Translations under genes and position numbers: made by a program
Shown here: piece after piece, positions 17,408-26,360 of the stretch
Position numbering within the stretch: the stretch's first letter is position 1
How the letters are laid out: each line of letters begins with the position of its first letter
Assembly: GCA_017398555.1 (NCBI GenBank)
Contig: JAFQFV010000035.1
Span: 80,572-144,571, forward strand
Length of the DNA stretch: 64,000 bases
From: Alistipes sp.
Lineage (GTDB): Bacteria; Bacteroidota; Bacteroidia; Bacteroidales; Rikenellaceae
Direction: 5' to 3'
Notes under the pieces: model-generated
What the model was told of the DNA's origin: nothing
Databases searched by the model: none
Seen by the model: only the letters and a program-made list of their open reading frames with translations

Positions 17408-18817
17408 ATGCTCACTACTTCTGTCGCATACAAGGATGCCTGGCAAAATTGTCTAAGCCAGATTCAGGCTCAGACCTCTGCTGAGGAGTTTGCCAAATGG
17501 TTTCTGCCCATCGTACCACTTGAGTTCGATGGTTCTAAGTTGCGTCTTAGAGTACCGAGCAAATCGTTCGTCGATAAGATTGAGGGACACTATATAAATG
17601 TACTTCGTCCGCTTATCGCCGAGTCATTTGGTTATCAGACCAGACTCTGCTATGCTGTGCCAAAGAGCGAGCAGCCGACCATCTCTTCGGCGGCTGACAG
17701 CACAAGTCAGAGCATACCGAACCGTATCGACCCTACAAAGATACAAAATCCTGTGACAATTCCGGGCATTCCGCGACCAATTCCTCGTTTTGACCCGCAA
17801 CTTAACCACAACTACACCTTCGAGAACTTCATCGAGGGCGAGTGCAACCGTTTGGTTCGTTCAGCGAGTATGGCCGTAGCAATCAATCCGGGCAGCAGCA
17901 CCCCGTTCAATCCATTATATATATATGGTGATTCGGGATTGGGTAAGACCCACGTTGCACAGGCTATCGGTAACGAGATTAGTCTGCGTCATCCGGAGCT
18001 TCAGGTGCTCTATGTTGCGATGAGCAAGTTTCAGTCTCAGTTCCAGGCAGCGACTATCGAGAAGAATATTCCGAACTTCATCCACTTCTATCAGGGTGTA
18101 GATGTGCTTATTCTCGACGATATTCAGGAGCTGTCAGGCAAGCCGGGTACTCAGAACGCCTTCTTCAACATCTTCAACCACCTACAGATGTCGGGCAAGC
18201 AGCTTGTACTTATCTCTGATAAGCCACCTGTGGAGTTGAAGGATATTGAGGAGCGACTGCTCACCCGCTTTAAGTGGGGTCTGTCTGCACAGATTCGTAT
18301 TCCGGACTTCCAGACCAAGATTAAGATTATCAAGGCAAAGGCGGCGCGTTTGGGCGCAAATATCCCTGAGGATGTTATCAACTACCTTGCAGACAATATC
18401 TCGGCAAATATTCGCGAGATTGAGGGTGCAATCTCTTCACTTGTTGCAAACACCTCTTTTATGGGCAAGAAGATTACCATTTCGCTTGCAAAGGAGATTT
18501 TGAAGGGATATATCTCACTCTATCAGAAGGAGATAACCATCGAGCATATTATCGACACCGTCTGCAGCTATCTGAACATCGACAAGGAGCGACTTAACTC
18601 TGCCGAGCGTACCCGCGAGGTGGCTATTGCCCGCCAATTAGCGATGTACCTTGCCAAGCAACTGACAAAGATTCCACTATCGGCTATCGGTGCTGCGATT
18701 GGCAACAGAAACCACGCAACAGTGCTGCACTCGTGCAAGACAATCACAAACCTGATTGATACCGACCAGGCATTCAAACTTCAGGTAGAGGAGCTCGAAA
18801 GACTCGTATCGGCATAG
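17408..18817 (+). CDS. dnaA: Chromosomal replication initiator DnaA
   Basis: AAA+ initiator that binds DnaA boxes and opens the origin. Domain I is N-terminal (AWQNCLSQIQAQTSAEEFAKWFLPI, positions 7-31), a Pro-rich linker runs to about 125, Walker A GDSGLGKTH is near 172, Walker B is VLILDDIQE, sensor/arginine-finger region LLTRFKWG, and the C-terminal DNA-binding signature GNRNHATVLHSCKTI is intact. I prefer ATG 17408 (469 aa) over an in-frame TTG at 17393 because homologous similarity starts after it. A new promoter for the WYL gene overlaps its downstream side. Confidence 0.95.
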   Translation: MLTTSVAYKDAWQNCLSQIQAQTSAEEFAKWFLPIVPLEFDGSKLRLRVPSKSFVDKIEGHYINVLRPLIAESFGYQTRLCYAVPKSEQPTISSAADSTSQSIPNRIDPTKIQNPVTIPGIPRPIPRFDPQLNHNYTFENFIEGECNRLVRSASMAVAINPGSSTPFNPLYIYGDSGLGKTHVAQAIGNEISLRHPELQVLYVAMSKFQSQFQAATIEKNIPNFIHFYQGVDVLILDDIQELSGKPGTQNAFFNIFNHLQMSGKQLVLISDKPPVELKDIEERLLTRFKWGLSAQIRIPDFQTKIKIIKAKAARLGANIPEDVINYLADNISANIREIEGAISSLVANTSFMGKKITISLAKEILKGYISLYQKEITIEHIIDTVCSYLNIDKERLNSAERTREVAIARQLAMYLAKQLTKIPLSAIGAAIGNRNHATVLHSCKTITNLIDTDQAFKLQVEELERLVSA

Positions 18818-18832
18818 TTATCTATGCCGATT

Positions 18833-18863
18833 TTTGTTTTCAACCAAATCTTTACTACCTTTG
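18833..18863 (+). promoter_or_regulatory. Promoter of the WYL regulator, leaderless start
   Basis: TTTG (18833-18836) and TACCTTTG (18856-18863) with 19-bp spacing. The chosen ATG (18869) begins only 5 nt after the -7 box, so the transcript probably starts at or very near the start codon. Confidence 0.75.
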
Positions 18864-18868
18864 CAGAT

Positions 18869-19768
18869 ATGGATCAGCCCAAAATTGAGAGATTACTGCG
18901 TCTGATGAAGATGCTCACTGCAAATGTCGAGTACTCGGTAGATGATATTGCCGAGCGCCTCGATATGTCCCGCAGAACCATATATCGCTACATCGACACC
19001 TTCCGCGACGCCGGTTTTGTGATTAAGAAGAGTGGCAACTGCATCCGTTTGGACAAGGAGTCGCCGCACTTTAAGGATATTTCGCAGCTTGTTCACTTTA
19101 CAGAGGAGGAGGCAGTTATTCTGCGACGTGCCATTGAGAGCATTGACGACACAAACCTACTCAAGCAGAACCTTAAGCGCAAGCTATACTCCGTCTATGA
19201 CAGCCGAACCCTTGCCGATACAATTGTCAAGGGTCAGAATGCGAGCAATGTACACTCGCTCATCGAGGCCATAGAAAACCGTGAGCAGGTCATCCTGCAC
19301 AGCTACCAATCCTCCCACTCAAGGAGAGACCGTAGGGTAGAGCCATTTGCATTTACCACAAACTACGTCAATATCTGGTGTTACGATTTGGACGACAACT
19401 GCTGCAAAATCTTCAAAACAGCCCGCATCGGCAAGGTTGAACTTTGCGGCACAGAGTGGCAGCACAGCGACAAACACAAGGCCGACTTTATCGACATCTT
19501 CCGTATGAGCAGTTCGCACGATCAGCAGATTATCCCGATAAAATTGCGCCTCGGACACCTCTCATATAACCTTCTGATGGAGGAGTATCCACTCTCGGAG
19601 AGGTATATTTCACAGGAGGACGACAACCATTGGCTACTCGAAACCAATGTTGCAAATATGCAGGGTGTGGGTCGTTTCGTAATAGGACTGATGGATGATA
19701 TAGAGATTATCGAATCTACTGAATTAAAGGCATATATAACAAACTACATAAATAGATACTTTAGATGA
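18869..19768 (+). CDS. WYL-domain transcriptional regulator
   Basis: The N-terminal winged helix-turn-helix (YSVDDIAERLDMSRRTIYRYI, about 23-43) is followed by a WYL domain from about residue 125, with the RRVEPFAFTTNYVNIWCYDL segment (155-174) that binds small ligands or nucleic acid in relatives. An upstream ATG (18824) is in frame but would place the promoter inside the gene, so I use 18869 (299 aa). The stop overlaps the CotH-like gene by 4 bp, which suggests the regulator and the lipoprotein are translated together. The ligand is unknown. Confidence 0.85.
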   Translation: MDQPKIERLLRLMKMLTANVEYSVDDIAERLDMSRRTIYRYIDTFRDAGFVIKKSGNCIRLDKESPHFKDISQLVHFTEEEAVILRRAIESIDDTNLLKQNLKRKLYSVYDSRTLADTIVKGQNASNVHSLIEAIENREQVILHSYQSSHSRRDRRVEPFAFTTNYVNIWCYDLDDNCCKIFKTARIGKVELCGTEWQHSDKHKADFIDIFRMSSSHDQQIIPIKLRLGHLSYNLLMEEYPLSERYISQEDDNHWLLETNVANMQGVGRFVIGLMDDIEIIESTELKAYITNYINRYFR

Positions 19769-21264
19769 AACTTCTACTAATTTTACTCTCATTTCTCCTC
19801 TCGGTTTCATGTGGAGAGTTTGGAGATGACAGAGCAGACAACACTCCGGTAAATCCTGACAACGAGCAGAGCGGAGGTGGCGAAAATAGCGGTGACAACA
19901 GTGGTGACAACAGTGGCGACAACAGTGGCGACAACACCCAAAAGCCACCTGTAGAGTGGGGTGACGAGCGCAGTTATGTATTCGACACAACACACGTTCC
20001 GGAGATTACGATGACCGTTTCGCTTGATGAGTGGAACCGCCTACTTGCCGAGTATGACAAGGACAGCAATACCAAGGAGTATATCCATTGCGCTGTAAAG
20101 ATTAAGCTGAAGGGCGATGAGTACTCAATTACAGATGCAGGTGTGCGTCTGAAGGGCAATACTTCACGTCGTCGCCCTGAAAATGGCAATTGCAACCACG
20201 TGGCAAACAATGCCGATTGGCAGCACTGCCACTTCCAATTCAACTTCCGCAAGTACAACAAAGACGAGGAGCACACACTACGTGGCGTGCGCAAGATGTA
20301 CCTTAAGTGGTTTAAGGATGATGCTGCATATTGCCGCGAGATTTTCTGCTACGACCTCTTCCGTCGTTTTGGCGTATGGACAGCTATAGAAAACTGCTAT
20401 TGCCGTCTCTGGGTACATGTAGAGGGCGATAATCAGCCTGCATACTACGGCGTTTATGAGATGAACGAGACCATCGACGACACCTACCTCAAGATGCGTA
20501 AGGATAAGTTTGGTAGCCACAAGGGCAACCTTTGGAAGTGCAACTACGGTGCATCGCTCAACTACGACCGCGACAAGAACGCAAGCATGGGCGAGAGCGA
20601 CGGCAGCTACGACCCTGTATATGAGGTAGAGGAGATAAACAGCGACCTGAGCGCAGCAAAGAGCCAGCTGCTCAACTTTATGAAGCAGCTTCGCGACCTG
20701 AAGGGTCAGCAGCTCCACGATTGGTTGGGCGAGGTGATTGACATCGACCTCTTCCTGCGCACATACGCGGTAAATGTAGCTGTCGGTATGTGGGATGACT
20801 ATTGGAACAACACCAATAACTTCTACATCTACTTCAACTCAACCGATCCGAACAACTACAAGTTCTACCTTATTCCGTACGACTACGACAATACGCTCGG
20901 AACAAGCCACAACTGCGGTGTTCAGAGCGACTCAGGCCGTCACGACCCACTTAATTGGGGTAATAGTGACACTTCGCCGCTTGTTTCAAAGATTTTGCAG
21001 TTTGAGGACTATAAGAAGATATATATCAACGCCCTTAACGAGCTCTGCGCAAGCACAGGCGAGTTCTACTACACCAAATCTATCGCCCGCATTAAGGCTT
21101 GGCACGCGATGATTGGCAACTATGTCGATAACGACACCGACGAGGACACAAAGATCAAGGATCGCCCTGCAGGTTGGGGTAACCACTCTGAATATCGCCT
21201 TTGGGAGAGTACCGACACAAATACAAACTTCTTCCGCGTCAAGGCTGCATCTATTCCAAAGTAG
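19765..21264 (+). CDS. CotH-like lipoprotein
   Basis: A lipoprotein signal (LLSVSC, Cys 17) is followed by an acidic spacer with four exact SGDN repeats (about residues 42-57), then a CotH-family domain. The family motif is seen as VRLKGNTSRRRP, plus YGVYEMNE and the acidic YDYDNTLG near the C-terminal third. CotH in Bacillus is an atypical protein kinase; whether bacterial outer-surface relatives phosphorylate anything is not known. 499 aa. Coupled to the WYL regulator by a 4-bp overlap and closed by a strong terminator. Confidence 0.8.
   Translation: MKLLLILLSFLLSVSCGEFGDDRADNTPVNPDNEQSGGGENSGDNSGDNSGDNSGDNTQKPPVEWGDERSYVFDTTHVPEITMTVSLDEWNRLLAEYDKDSNTKEYIHCAVKIKLKGDEYSITDAGVRLKGNTSRRRPENGNCNHVANNADWQHCHFQFNFRKYNKDEEHTLRGVRKMYLKWFKDDAAYCREIFCYDLFRRFGVWTAIENCYCRLWVHVEGDNQPAYYGVYEMNETIDDTYLKMRKDKFGSHKGNLWKCNYGASLNYDRDKNASMGESDGSYDPVYEVEEINSDLSAAKSQLLNFMKQLRDLKGQQLHDWLGEVIDIDLFLRTYAVNVAVGMWDDYWNNTNNFYIYFNSTDPNNYKFYLIPYDYDNTLGTSHNCGVQSDSGRHDPLNWGNSDTSPLVSKILQFEDYKKIYINALNELCASTGEFYYTKSIARIKAWHAMIGNYVDNDTDEDTKIKDRPAGWGNHSEYRLWESTDTNTNFFRVKAASIPK
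19888..19935 (+). repeat. Four 12-bp tandem repeats encoding SGDN
   Basis: Units AGCGGTGACAAC / AGTGGTGACAAC / AGTGGCGACAAC / AGTGGCGACAAC lie in frame in the spacer behind the lipid anchor. A multiple-of-three unit length means copy-number change would alter spacer length without a frameshift. Confidence 0.85.
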
Positions 21265-21290
21265 TAAAAAGTAAAGTATATTTTACATTT

Positions 21291-21324
21291 ATCCCCTATA
21301 AATTTGCTTTATAGGGGATTTTTA
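21291..21324 (+). terminator. Strong terminator after the CotH-like gene
   Basis: Perfect 12-bp stem ATCCCCTATAAA / TTTATAGGGGAT (21291-21302, 21308-21319) with loop TTTGC and a TTTTTAT tail. The loop contains the TTTG box of the next promoter. Confidence 0.88.
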
Positions 21325-21334
21325 TCTACCTTTG
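21303..21334 (+). promoter_or_regulatory. Promoter of the small lipoprotein gene
   Basis: TTTG (21303-21306) lies in the loop of the preceding terminator; TACCTTTG is at 21327-21334, spacing 20 bp. The gene starts 33 bp downstream. Confidence 0.72.
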
Positions 21335-21367
21335 TGTCAGTAGTTTATCCACTAAAACCTCGTCGTT

Positions 21368-21766
21368 ATGAAATCATCGACAAAATCCCGTCTTAAGAGA
21401 GCCGTCCTCTACCTGCTCGGATTCTCGGTTACACCAATGTTCTCTGCCTGCTACGGAGTTCCAACATCTTATGATGATGTCTATGATTTCGACCCATTTG
21501 ACGGCATCAGCGGAACTGTTGTGGACCGCAAGACCGATAAGCCTATCCCGGGCATTAGGGTAAGGGTTGCAAGCGAGGAGGATATCAGCGCAATTACAGA
21601 TGCTGATGGTAAGTTCTATATCGACCACCAATTCGAGCATAACGTTGTAATATATGCCGAGGATATCGATGGTGGCGAGAATGGCTACTATTGGCGCCAC
21701 AGAGAGGATGTAACAAACGAGAACAACATCGGCTTAAATATCTCGATGCTACCGGAGGAGAAGTAG
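21368..21766 (+). CDS. Small lipoprotein with carboxypeptidase-regulatory-like domain
   Basis: 132 aa. The N-terminus is basic, then hydrophobic (LYLLGFSVTPMFSAC), with a lipobox-like FSAC at about residue 28. The segment GISGTVVDRKTDKPIPGIRVRV and the following region are a beta-sandwich of the CarboxypepD_reg type. The ACYGVP stretch after the Cys recalls putative lipoproteins described next to radical SAM genes in Bacteroides, but no radical SAM gene is nearby, so that link is weak. It has its own promoter. Confidence 0.7.
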   Translation: MKSSTKSRLKRAVLYLLGFSVTPMFSACYGVPTSYDDVYDFDPFDGISGTVVDRKTDKPIPGIRVRVASEEDISAITDADGKFYIDHQFEHNVVIYAEDIDGGENGYYWRHREDVTNENNIGLNISMLPEEK

Positions 21767-21940
21767 CCAAAAATACCAATATTCAGCACTATTAGACACA
21801 TATTTTAGGGTATGCGTCTATTTTTTTGCACTTTTTTCAACAAAATTTCAAGCCTTTTTATTCTGTGTCACAAGTTGTCACAAAAGGGGTGTTATTTTGC
21901 ATTCAGAAAGGAAAAACAAACAGATAAAAACTTTACAATT

Positions 21941-22150
21941 ATGGGAGCAAGTTACACAATTAAGTGCAAGAAGTGTGGTACATCTTTTATGCACATTGCA
22001 GATGATGATTTTGGCGTTATTCGTGCCTGTGTTGGTTGTCAGTGCAGCGTTGATACAGAGGTTGCAATACTATGTCCTGCGTGTATGACGCGTGTAAATC
22101 GCAATAAGGCGGAGTTTGAGAGTCAAATAGAGAGCGTTATGACTTGGTAA
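21941..22150 (+). CDS. Small zinc-ribbon-like protein
   Basis: 69 aa starting MGASYTIKCKKCGTSFMHIA. Cysteine pairs CKKC, CVGCQC and CPAC predict one or two structural zinc sites. A longer in-frame start at 21812 exists, but the preceding DNA is AT-rich leader-like sequence and the product would begin with low-complexity residues, so I use 21941. No known family function. The recA-side promoter overlaps its stop codon. Confidence 0.7.
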   Translation: MGASYTIKCKKCGTSFMHIADDDFGVIRACVGCQCSVDTEVAILCPACMTRVNRNKAEFESQIESVMTW

Positions 22151-22174
22151 ATTGAAAAGAAATTATTAACTTTG
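22144..22174 (+). promoter_or_regulatory. Promoter upstream of recA
   Basis: TTG (22144-22146) and TAACTTTG (22167-22174), spacing 20 bp, overlapping the stop of the zinc-ribbon gene. About 100 bp of leader separates it from recA. Confidence 0.65.
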
Positions 22175-22182
22175 AGTGCAAA

Positions 22183-22254
22183 ATGTTGTTCGTATTGTTT
22201 TTTAGCAGTCTTTTATTGTTTTCATTGGCTGCAGAGGTTTTTGAAGTTAAATAA
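22183..22254 (+). CDS. Possible 23-aa hydrophobic leader peptide before recA
   Basis: ATG at 22183 starts 8 nt after the -7 box and runs 23 codons to TAA (22252-22254). The product MLFVLFFSSLLLFSLAAEVF... has one transmembrane-like stretch of about 17 residues. It lies wholly within the recA leader, 20 nt before the recA ATG. Position relative to the promoter favours translation, but there is no homology or codon evidence; it could be chance. Confidence 0.4.
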   Translation: MLFVLFFSSLLLFSLAAEVFEVK

Positions 22255-22274
22255 GAATATAAATTTATAATATT

Positions 22275-23273
22275 ATGGCAGAAGTTAATTCAGAGAAACT
22301 GAAAGTATTAAAGGCGGTAATGGACAAGATCGAGAAGGATTTCGGCAAGGGTTCCATTATGCGCATGAGCAACGAGCAGGTGACCGATATTCCGGTTATC
22401 CCGTCAGGCTCTATCACCCTTGACGTAGCACTCGGCGTAGGTGGCTATCCAAAGGGTCGTGTGATTGAGATTTATGGCCCGGAGTCATCAGGTAAGACTA
22501 CACTTGCTATTCACGCCATTGCAGAGGCACAGAAGCAGGGCGGTATTGCTGCATTTATCGACGCAGAGCACGCTTTTGACAGCTACTATGCTCAAAAGTT
22601 GGGTGTAGATGTTGAGAATCTGCTCATTTCACAGCCGGACAACGGTGAGCAGGCACTTGAGATTGCCGACTCACTCATCCGTTCAAGCGCTATCGACATT
22701 ATCGTTATCGACTCTGTTGCAGCCCTTACTCCAAAGGCGGAGATTGAGGGCGAGATGGGCGACTCAAAGATGGGTTTGCAGGCTCGTCTGATGTCACAGG
22801 CACTCAGAAAGCTCACTGCAAGCATCTCAAAGACCAAGACCGTATGTATCTTCATCAACCAGCTGCGTGATAAGATTGGCGTTGTATATGGCAACCCGGA
22901 GACCACAACAGGTGGTAATGCCCTTAAGTTCTACGCCAGCGTACGTATCGACATCCGTCGCACATCCGTTATCAAGGATGGCGAGGAGCAGCTCGGTGCT
23001 CGTGCACGTGTGAAGGTTGTGAAGAACAAGGTGGCACCTCCATTCAAAAAGGCAGAGTTTGACATCATGTTCGGCGAGGGTATCTCAAAACTTGGCGAGA
23101 TTATTGACCTTGCAGTAGATTACGGCATTATCAAGAAGTCAGGCTCTTGGTTCTCATACGGAGAGACAAAGATTGGCCAGGGTAGAGATGCCGTTAAGGA
23201 CTTCCTCACCGCAAATACAGAGGTTTGCGCAGAGATTGAGGGCAAAGTTCGCGAGGCAATGATGGCTAAATAA
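22275..23273 (+). CDS. recA: Recombinase A
   Basis: ATP-dependent strand-exchange protein of homologous recombination and coprotease of the DNA-damage response. Walker [10 protein letters not shown] is at 68-76, Walker B is [10 protein letters not shown], loop L1 [10 protein letters not shown] and loop L2 [20 protein letters not shown] are typical. 332 aa, slightly short because the acidic C-terminal tail is reduced. No obvious LexA-like palindrome was noticed in the leader. RSH gene follows 25 bp later. Confidence 0.96.
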   Translation: MAEVNSEKLKVLKAVMDKIEKDFGKGSIMRMSNEQVTDIPVIPSGSITLDVALGVGGYPKGRVIEIYGPESSGKTTLAIHAIAEAQKQGGIAAFIDAEHAFDSYYAQKLGVDVENLLISQPDNGEQALEIADSLIRSSAIDIIVIDSVAALTPKAEIEGEMGDSKMGLQARLMSQALRKLTASISKTKTVCIFINQLRDKIGVVYGNPETTTGGNALKFYASVRIDIRRTSVIKDGEEQLGARARVKVVKNKVAPPFKKAEFDIMFGEGISKLGEIIDLAVDYGIIKKSGSWFSYGETKIGQGRDAVKDFLTANTEVCAEIEGKVREAMMAK

Positions 23274-23298
23274 CAACTAAAGTATTACTTTATGTAAT

Positions 23299-25509
23299 AT
23301 GTACTACAGCAAAGAGGATGAAATACTTATTGATGATGCTTGGCAAGATCTAAAGCGCTCCTGCGATAAGATTTGCAAAGGCGACGATGATCGCAACCTC
23401 ATCAATCGTGCATTCTTCCTTGCCAAGGAGGCACACCAGGGGGTAAGGCGCCGTTCAGGAGAGCCTTACCTCCTGCATCCTATTGCTGTGGCAAAAATTG
23501 TCATCGAGGAGATAGGTTTAGGTGTCAAATCGGTCGTTGCTGCGCTATTGCACGACGTTGTAGAGGATACCGACTACACCATTGAGGATATAGAGCGCAT
23601 TTTCGGGCAGAAGATAGCCTCAATGGTCGATGGACTAACAAAGATGTCGGGGGTTTTTAACGCCGACACATCTGCCCAGGCGGAGTATTTCCGCAAAGTA
23701 CTGCTTACGCTTTCAGACGACGTCAGGGTTATTCTTATCAAGATTGCCGACCGTCTGCACAATATGCGTACCTTGGGCTATATGCCTAAAGATAAGCAGA
23801 TTAAGATAACAGGAGAGACCATACATCTCTTCGCTCCACTTGCATATCGTCTCGGACTATTCCCGATAAAGAGCGAGCTGGAGGATTTGTGTATGAAGTA
23901 CCGTTTCCCTGACGAGTACAACGAAATACAGCGAAAAATTGAGGAGACAGAGCCCGAAAGACAGCAGTATATCAACAAGTTCTGCGCGCCAATTCACGCA
24001 ATACTTCAAAAGAATGGCATTGAGTATGAGATATCAGGCAGAGTAAAGAGTGTCTATTCGATATGGTCAAAAATGCAGCGCAAACAGATATCATTTGAGG
24101 AGGTATATGACCTGTTTGCCATCCGTATCGTCTTCAAGGCGCTGCCATTCCCATCCGAAAAGACCCAATGTTGGCAGATATACTCCTCTATCACAGATAT
24201 TTACGCACCAAAACCGGACCGTCTGCGCGACTGGATTAGTATGCCGAAGGCCAATGGTTACGAGGCCCTACACTCAACAGTAATGGGCAACGATGGCATT
24301 TGGGTCGAGGTACAGATTCGCACGCAGCGAATGGAGGATATTGCCGACCGAGGTTTCGCTGCACATTGGAAGTACAAGCACGCAACACTATCTCAAAATG
24401 AGGATGCTTTTGATAATTGGCTGAGCAAGATTCGTGATGCCCTAAGCGGCTCTACGGAGAATGCGGTTGAGTTCTTGGATAACTTTAAGTTATCGTTATA
24501 TACCTCTGAAATAACAGTATTTACACCAAAAGGTGAGCAGCGCAAATTACCATTTGGAGCTACCGCCTTGGACTTCGCATACGACATCCACACCAAGATT
24601 GGAAACAAGGCTATAGGTGCCAAGATTAACCATAAAATCGAGCCCGTCACCAAGCAAATCAACTCTGGCGACCAGATTGAGATTATCACAGCCGACAACG
24701 CCTCACCAAAGCCGGAGTGGATAGATATAGTCATAACTACAAAGGCAAAACAGGCGATTGCAAGCTACCTCAAGCGCGAGCGCGAGGACAATATAAGTCA
24801 CGGACTTGCTATATTTGAGGAGAAGCTTGCTCAATTCAATATCACCCTCAGTGGCAGCGTGTTACGTAAAGTAATGCAGGCCTATGGCTGCAAATACAAG
24901 GATGAACTTTACAGCAAGATTGGCGCAGGAATTATCTCTCTTGACAACATCGAGAAGATTATCAAGTCGAGCTCTGCAAGTAAAATATTGAAATTCTGGA
25001 AGTTATGGCGCGATTCAAAGCCATCTGATGGCAATGAAGAGGGTAGTGATACTACTGAAATCAACACCAATGACGACCAATTTGCCATCGCCAGCTGCTG
25101 CAATCCACTACCAGGCGACAGTGTTGTGGGCTTCAAGGACCCTATGACGGGTAAAATTATCGTTCATAAGGCCTCTTGTAACGAGCTCAACCGCCTTGCA
25201 TCGCTCTTTGGTAAAAATATCATCCGGGATCAGATACGTTGGTCACAACATAGAGCCGTTTCATACCTATCAACCATCGAAATACGCGGTATAGACCGCA
25301 TGGGACTGCTTTTAGAGATATCCCGCATCGTCTCGGAGGACTTCAGTATAAACATCCGCGAGGTCTCAATTCGCAGCCACGATGGTATTTTTGAGGGCAA
25401 TATCAGCATTTATGTACAGGATGCAGACTCGCTGAATGCCATTATGGATAAGCTCAGAAGCATTAAAGGACTCGAACGCGTAAAACGAAGCATAGATAAC
25501 AAAGAGTAG
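23299..25509 (+). CDS. Bifunctional (p)ppGpp synthetase/hydrolase (RSH)
   Basis: Makes and degrades the stringent alarmone. The 736 aa show, in order: HD hydrolase domain (LLHDVVEDTDYT about 80-95, KIADRLHNMRTL), synthetase domain (VKSVYSIWSKMQRK near 250, GYEALHSTVMG near 318), TGS domain (TVFTPKGEQRKLPFGATALDFAY, positions 409-431), a zinc-finger-like CCNPLPGD segment and a C-terminal ACT domain. Key residues of both active sites appear present, so a SpoT/Rel-type bifunctional enzyme is likely. It follows recA closely and precedes a 33-aa membrane peptide. Confidence 0.93.
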   Translation: MYYSKEDEILIDDAWQDLKRSCDKICKGDDDRNLINRAFFLAKEAHQGVRRRSGEPYLLHPIAVAKIVIEEIGLGVKSVVAALLHDVVEDTDYTIEDIERIFGQKIASMVDGLTKMSGVFNADTSAQAEYFRKVLLTLSDDVRVILIKIADRLHNMRTLGYMPKDKQIKITGETIHLFAPLAYRLGLFPIKSELEDLCMKYRFPDEYNEIQRKIEETEPERQQYINKFCAPIHAILQKNGIEYEISGRVKSVYSIWSKMQRKQISFEEVYDLFAIRIVFKALPFPSEKTQCWQIYSSITDIYAPKPDRLRDWISMPKANGYEALHSTVMGNDGIWVEVQIRTQRMEDIADRGFAAHWKYKHATLSQNEDAFDNWLSKIRDALSGSTENAVEFLDNFKLSLYTSEITVFTPKGEQRKLPFGATALDFAYDIHTKIGNKAIGAKINHKIEPVTKQINSGDQIEIITADNASPKPEWIDIVITTKAKQAIASYLKREREDNISHGLAIFEEKLAQFNITLSGSVLRKVMQAYGCKYKDELYSKIGAGIISLDNIEKIIKSSSASKILKFWKLWRDSKPSDGNEEGSDTTEINTNDDQFAIASCCNPLPGDSVVGFKDPMTGKIIVHKASCNELNRLASLFGKNIIRDQIRWSQHRAVSYLSTIEIRGIDRMGLLLEISRIVSEDFSINIREVSIRSHDGIFEGNISIYVQDADSLNAIMDKLRSIKGLERVKRSIDNKE

Positions 25510-25512
25510 AGT

Positions 25513-25614
25513 ATGGATTACTTAATAATGATTGGAGCCATAGTTGGTGTTGTGCTATTCCTCCGCAAAGCAACCTCTAACTTTATAGACAGAACTACAC
25601 GCAACAATAAATAG
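25513..25614 (+). CDS. 33-aa single-pass membrane microprotein
   Basis: ATG three bases after the RSH stop, 33 codons to TAG. The product MDYLIMIGAIVGVVLFLRKA... is one transmembrane helix (residues 3-17) with a basic, polar C-terminal tail. Position 4 bp behind rsh and 29 bp before the next gene points to co-transcription. Too short for homology-based naming; membrane topology is the only inference. Confidence 0.6.
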   Translation: MDYLIMIGAIVGVVLFLRKATSNFIDRTTRNNK

Positions 25615-25643
25615 GAGGATAATTTTTGCAAAATACTACAGAT

Positions 25644-25928
25644 ATGAACGATATGCAAGATATATTAAGCAAAACTTTAAGTGGTATATTGGACGACTTC
25701 CAAGTTACTACTACAGCTACACCCGGGCCAAAACCGACATATAAGTCAAAGAAAACAGCGAAGACCAAGAAGGCAAAGACCCAGGCGACACCCGCAAATA
25801 CCCCTCAAAAGGCAGCAAATAGCCCTAAAATCGCACCAAATCCCATCGATGAGGATGAGTTCGATTTAAGAAAAGCTGTCATTTATACGGAGATTTTGAC
25901 CCCAAAATTCAAGAATGAAGAGTTTTAA
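25644..25928 (+). CDS. Hypothetical protein with Lys/Ala/Pro-rich linker
   Basis: 94 aa from ATG 25644 (an in-frame TTG at 25626 is less likely). An N-terminal acidic helix (MNDMQDILSKTLSGILDDF) is followed by a low-complexity Lys/Thr/Ala/Pro linker (about 25-68) and an ordered C-terminal peptide DEDEFDLRKAVIYTEILTPKF. The last segment looks like a docking peptide; similar C-terminal sequences occur in short Bacteroidales proteins, as far as I recall. Function unknown. The HIT gene follows 24 bp later. Confidence 0.7.
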   Translation: MNDMQDILSKTLSGILDDFQVTTTATPGPKPTYKSKKTAKTKKAKTQATPANTPQKAANSPKIAPNPIDEDEFDLRKAVIYTEILTPKFKNEEF

Positions 25929-25952
25929 CACCATATTTTAACAATAAAAGCT

Positions 25953-26339
25953 ATGGCAACCATATTTTCAAGAATCATAGCAGGGGAGATTCCTTGCTAT
26001 AAGGTCGCAGAAAACGACCGTTATTTCGCATTTTTGGACATAAATCCACTCGCTAAGGGGCATACACTCGTAGTTCCTAAGTGCGAAACTGACTATATTT
26101 TTGACCTGGATGACGATACTTTGGCAGGTATGACCATCTTCGCAAAGCAGATTGCAGCAAAAATCAAAGAATTTAGCGGATGTAAGAAGGTTGCAATGGT
26201 TGTTTTAGGTCTTGAGGTACCTCATGCACACATCCATTTGATCCCCATGAACACCGAAAACGACGTCGATTTCCGCAAAGAAAAGCTCAAATTAACTCCA
26301 GAAGAGTTCGTAGAAATTGCAGCAGCACTCAACCGATAG
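25953..26339 (+). CDS. HIT family (histidine triad) hydrolase
   Basis: 128 aa, Hint-type nucleoside phosphoramidase/nucleotide hydrolase. The N-terminal FSRIIAGEIPCYKV is family-typical and the active-site triad appears as HAHIHLIP near residue 90. It normally acts as a cytosolic homodimer. It ends a dense gene run starting at recA and is followed by a terminator. Confidence 0.92.
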   Translation: MATIFSRIIAGEIPCYKVAENDRYFAFLDINPLAKGHTLVVPKCETDYIFDLDDDTLAGMTIFAKQIAAKIKEFSGCKKVAMVVLGLEVPHAHIHLIPMNTENDVDFRKEKLKLTPEEFVEIAAALNR

Positions 26340-26360
26340 GGGAGAGAGCGATAAAACGTA

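Noticed and set aside
18824-18868. Upstream ATG for the WYL regulator
   Set aside because: It would place the TTTG/TACCTTTG promoter inside the coding region and adds no conserved residues. Similar upstream starts at 26971, 27877, 31469 and 60113 were rejected for the same reason.
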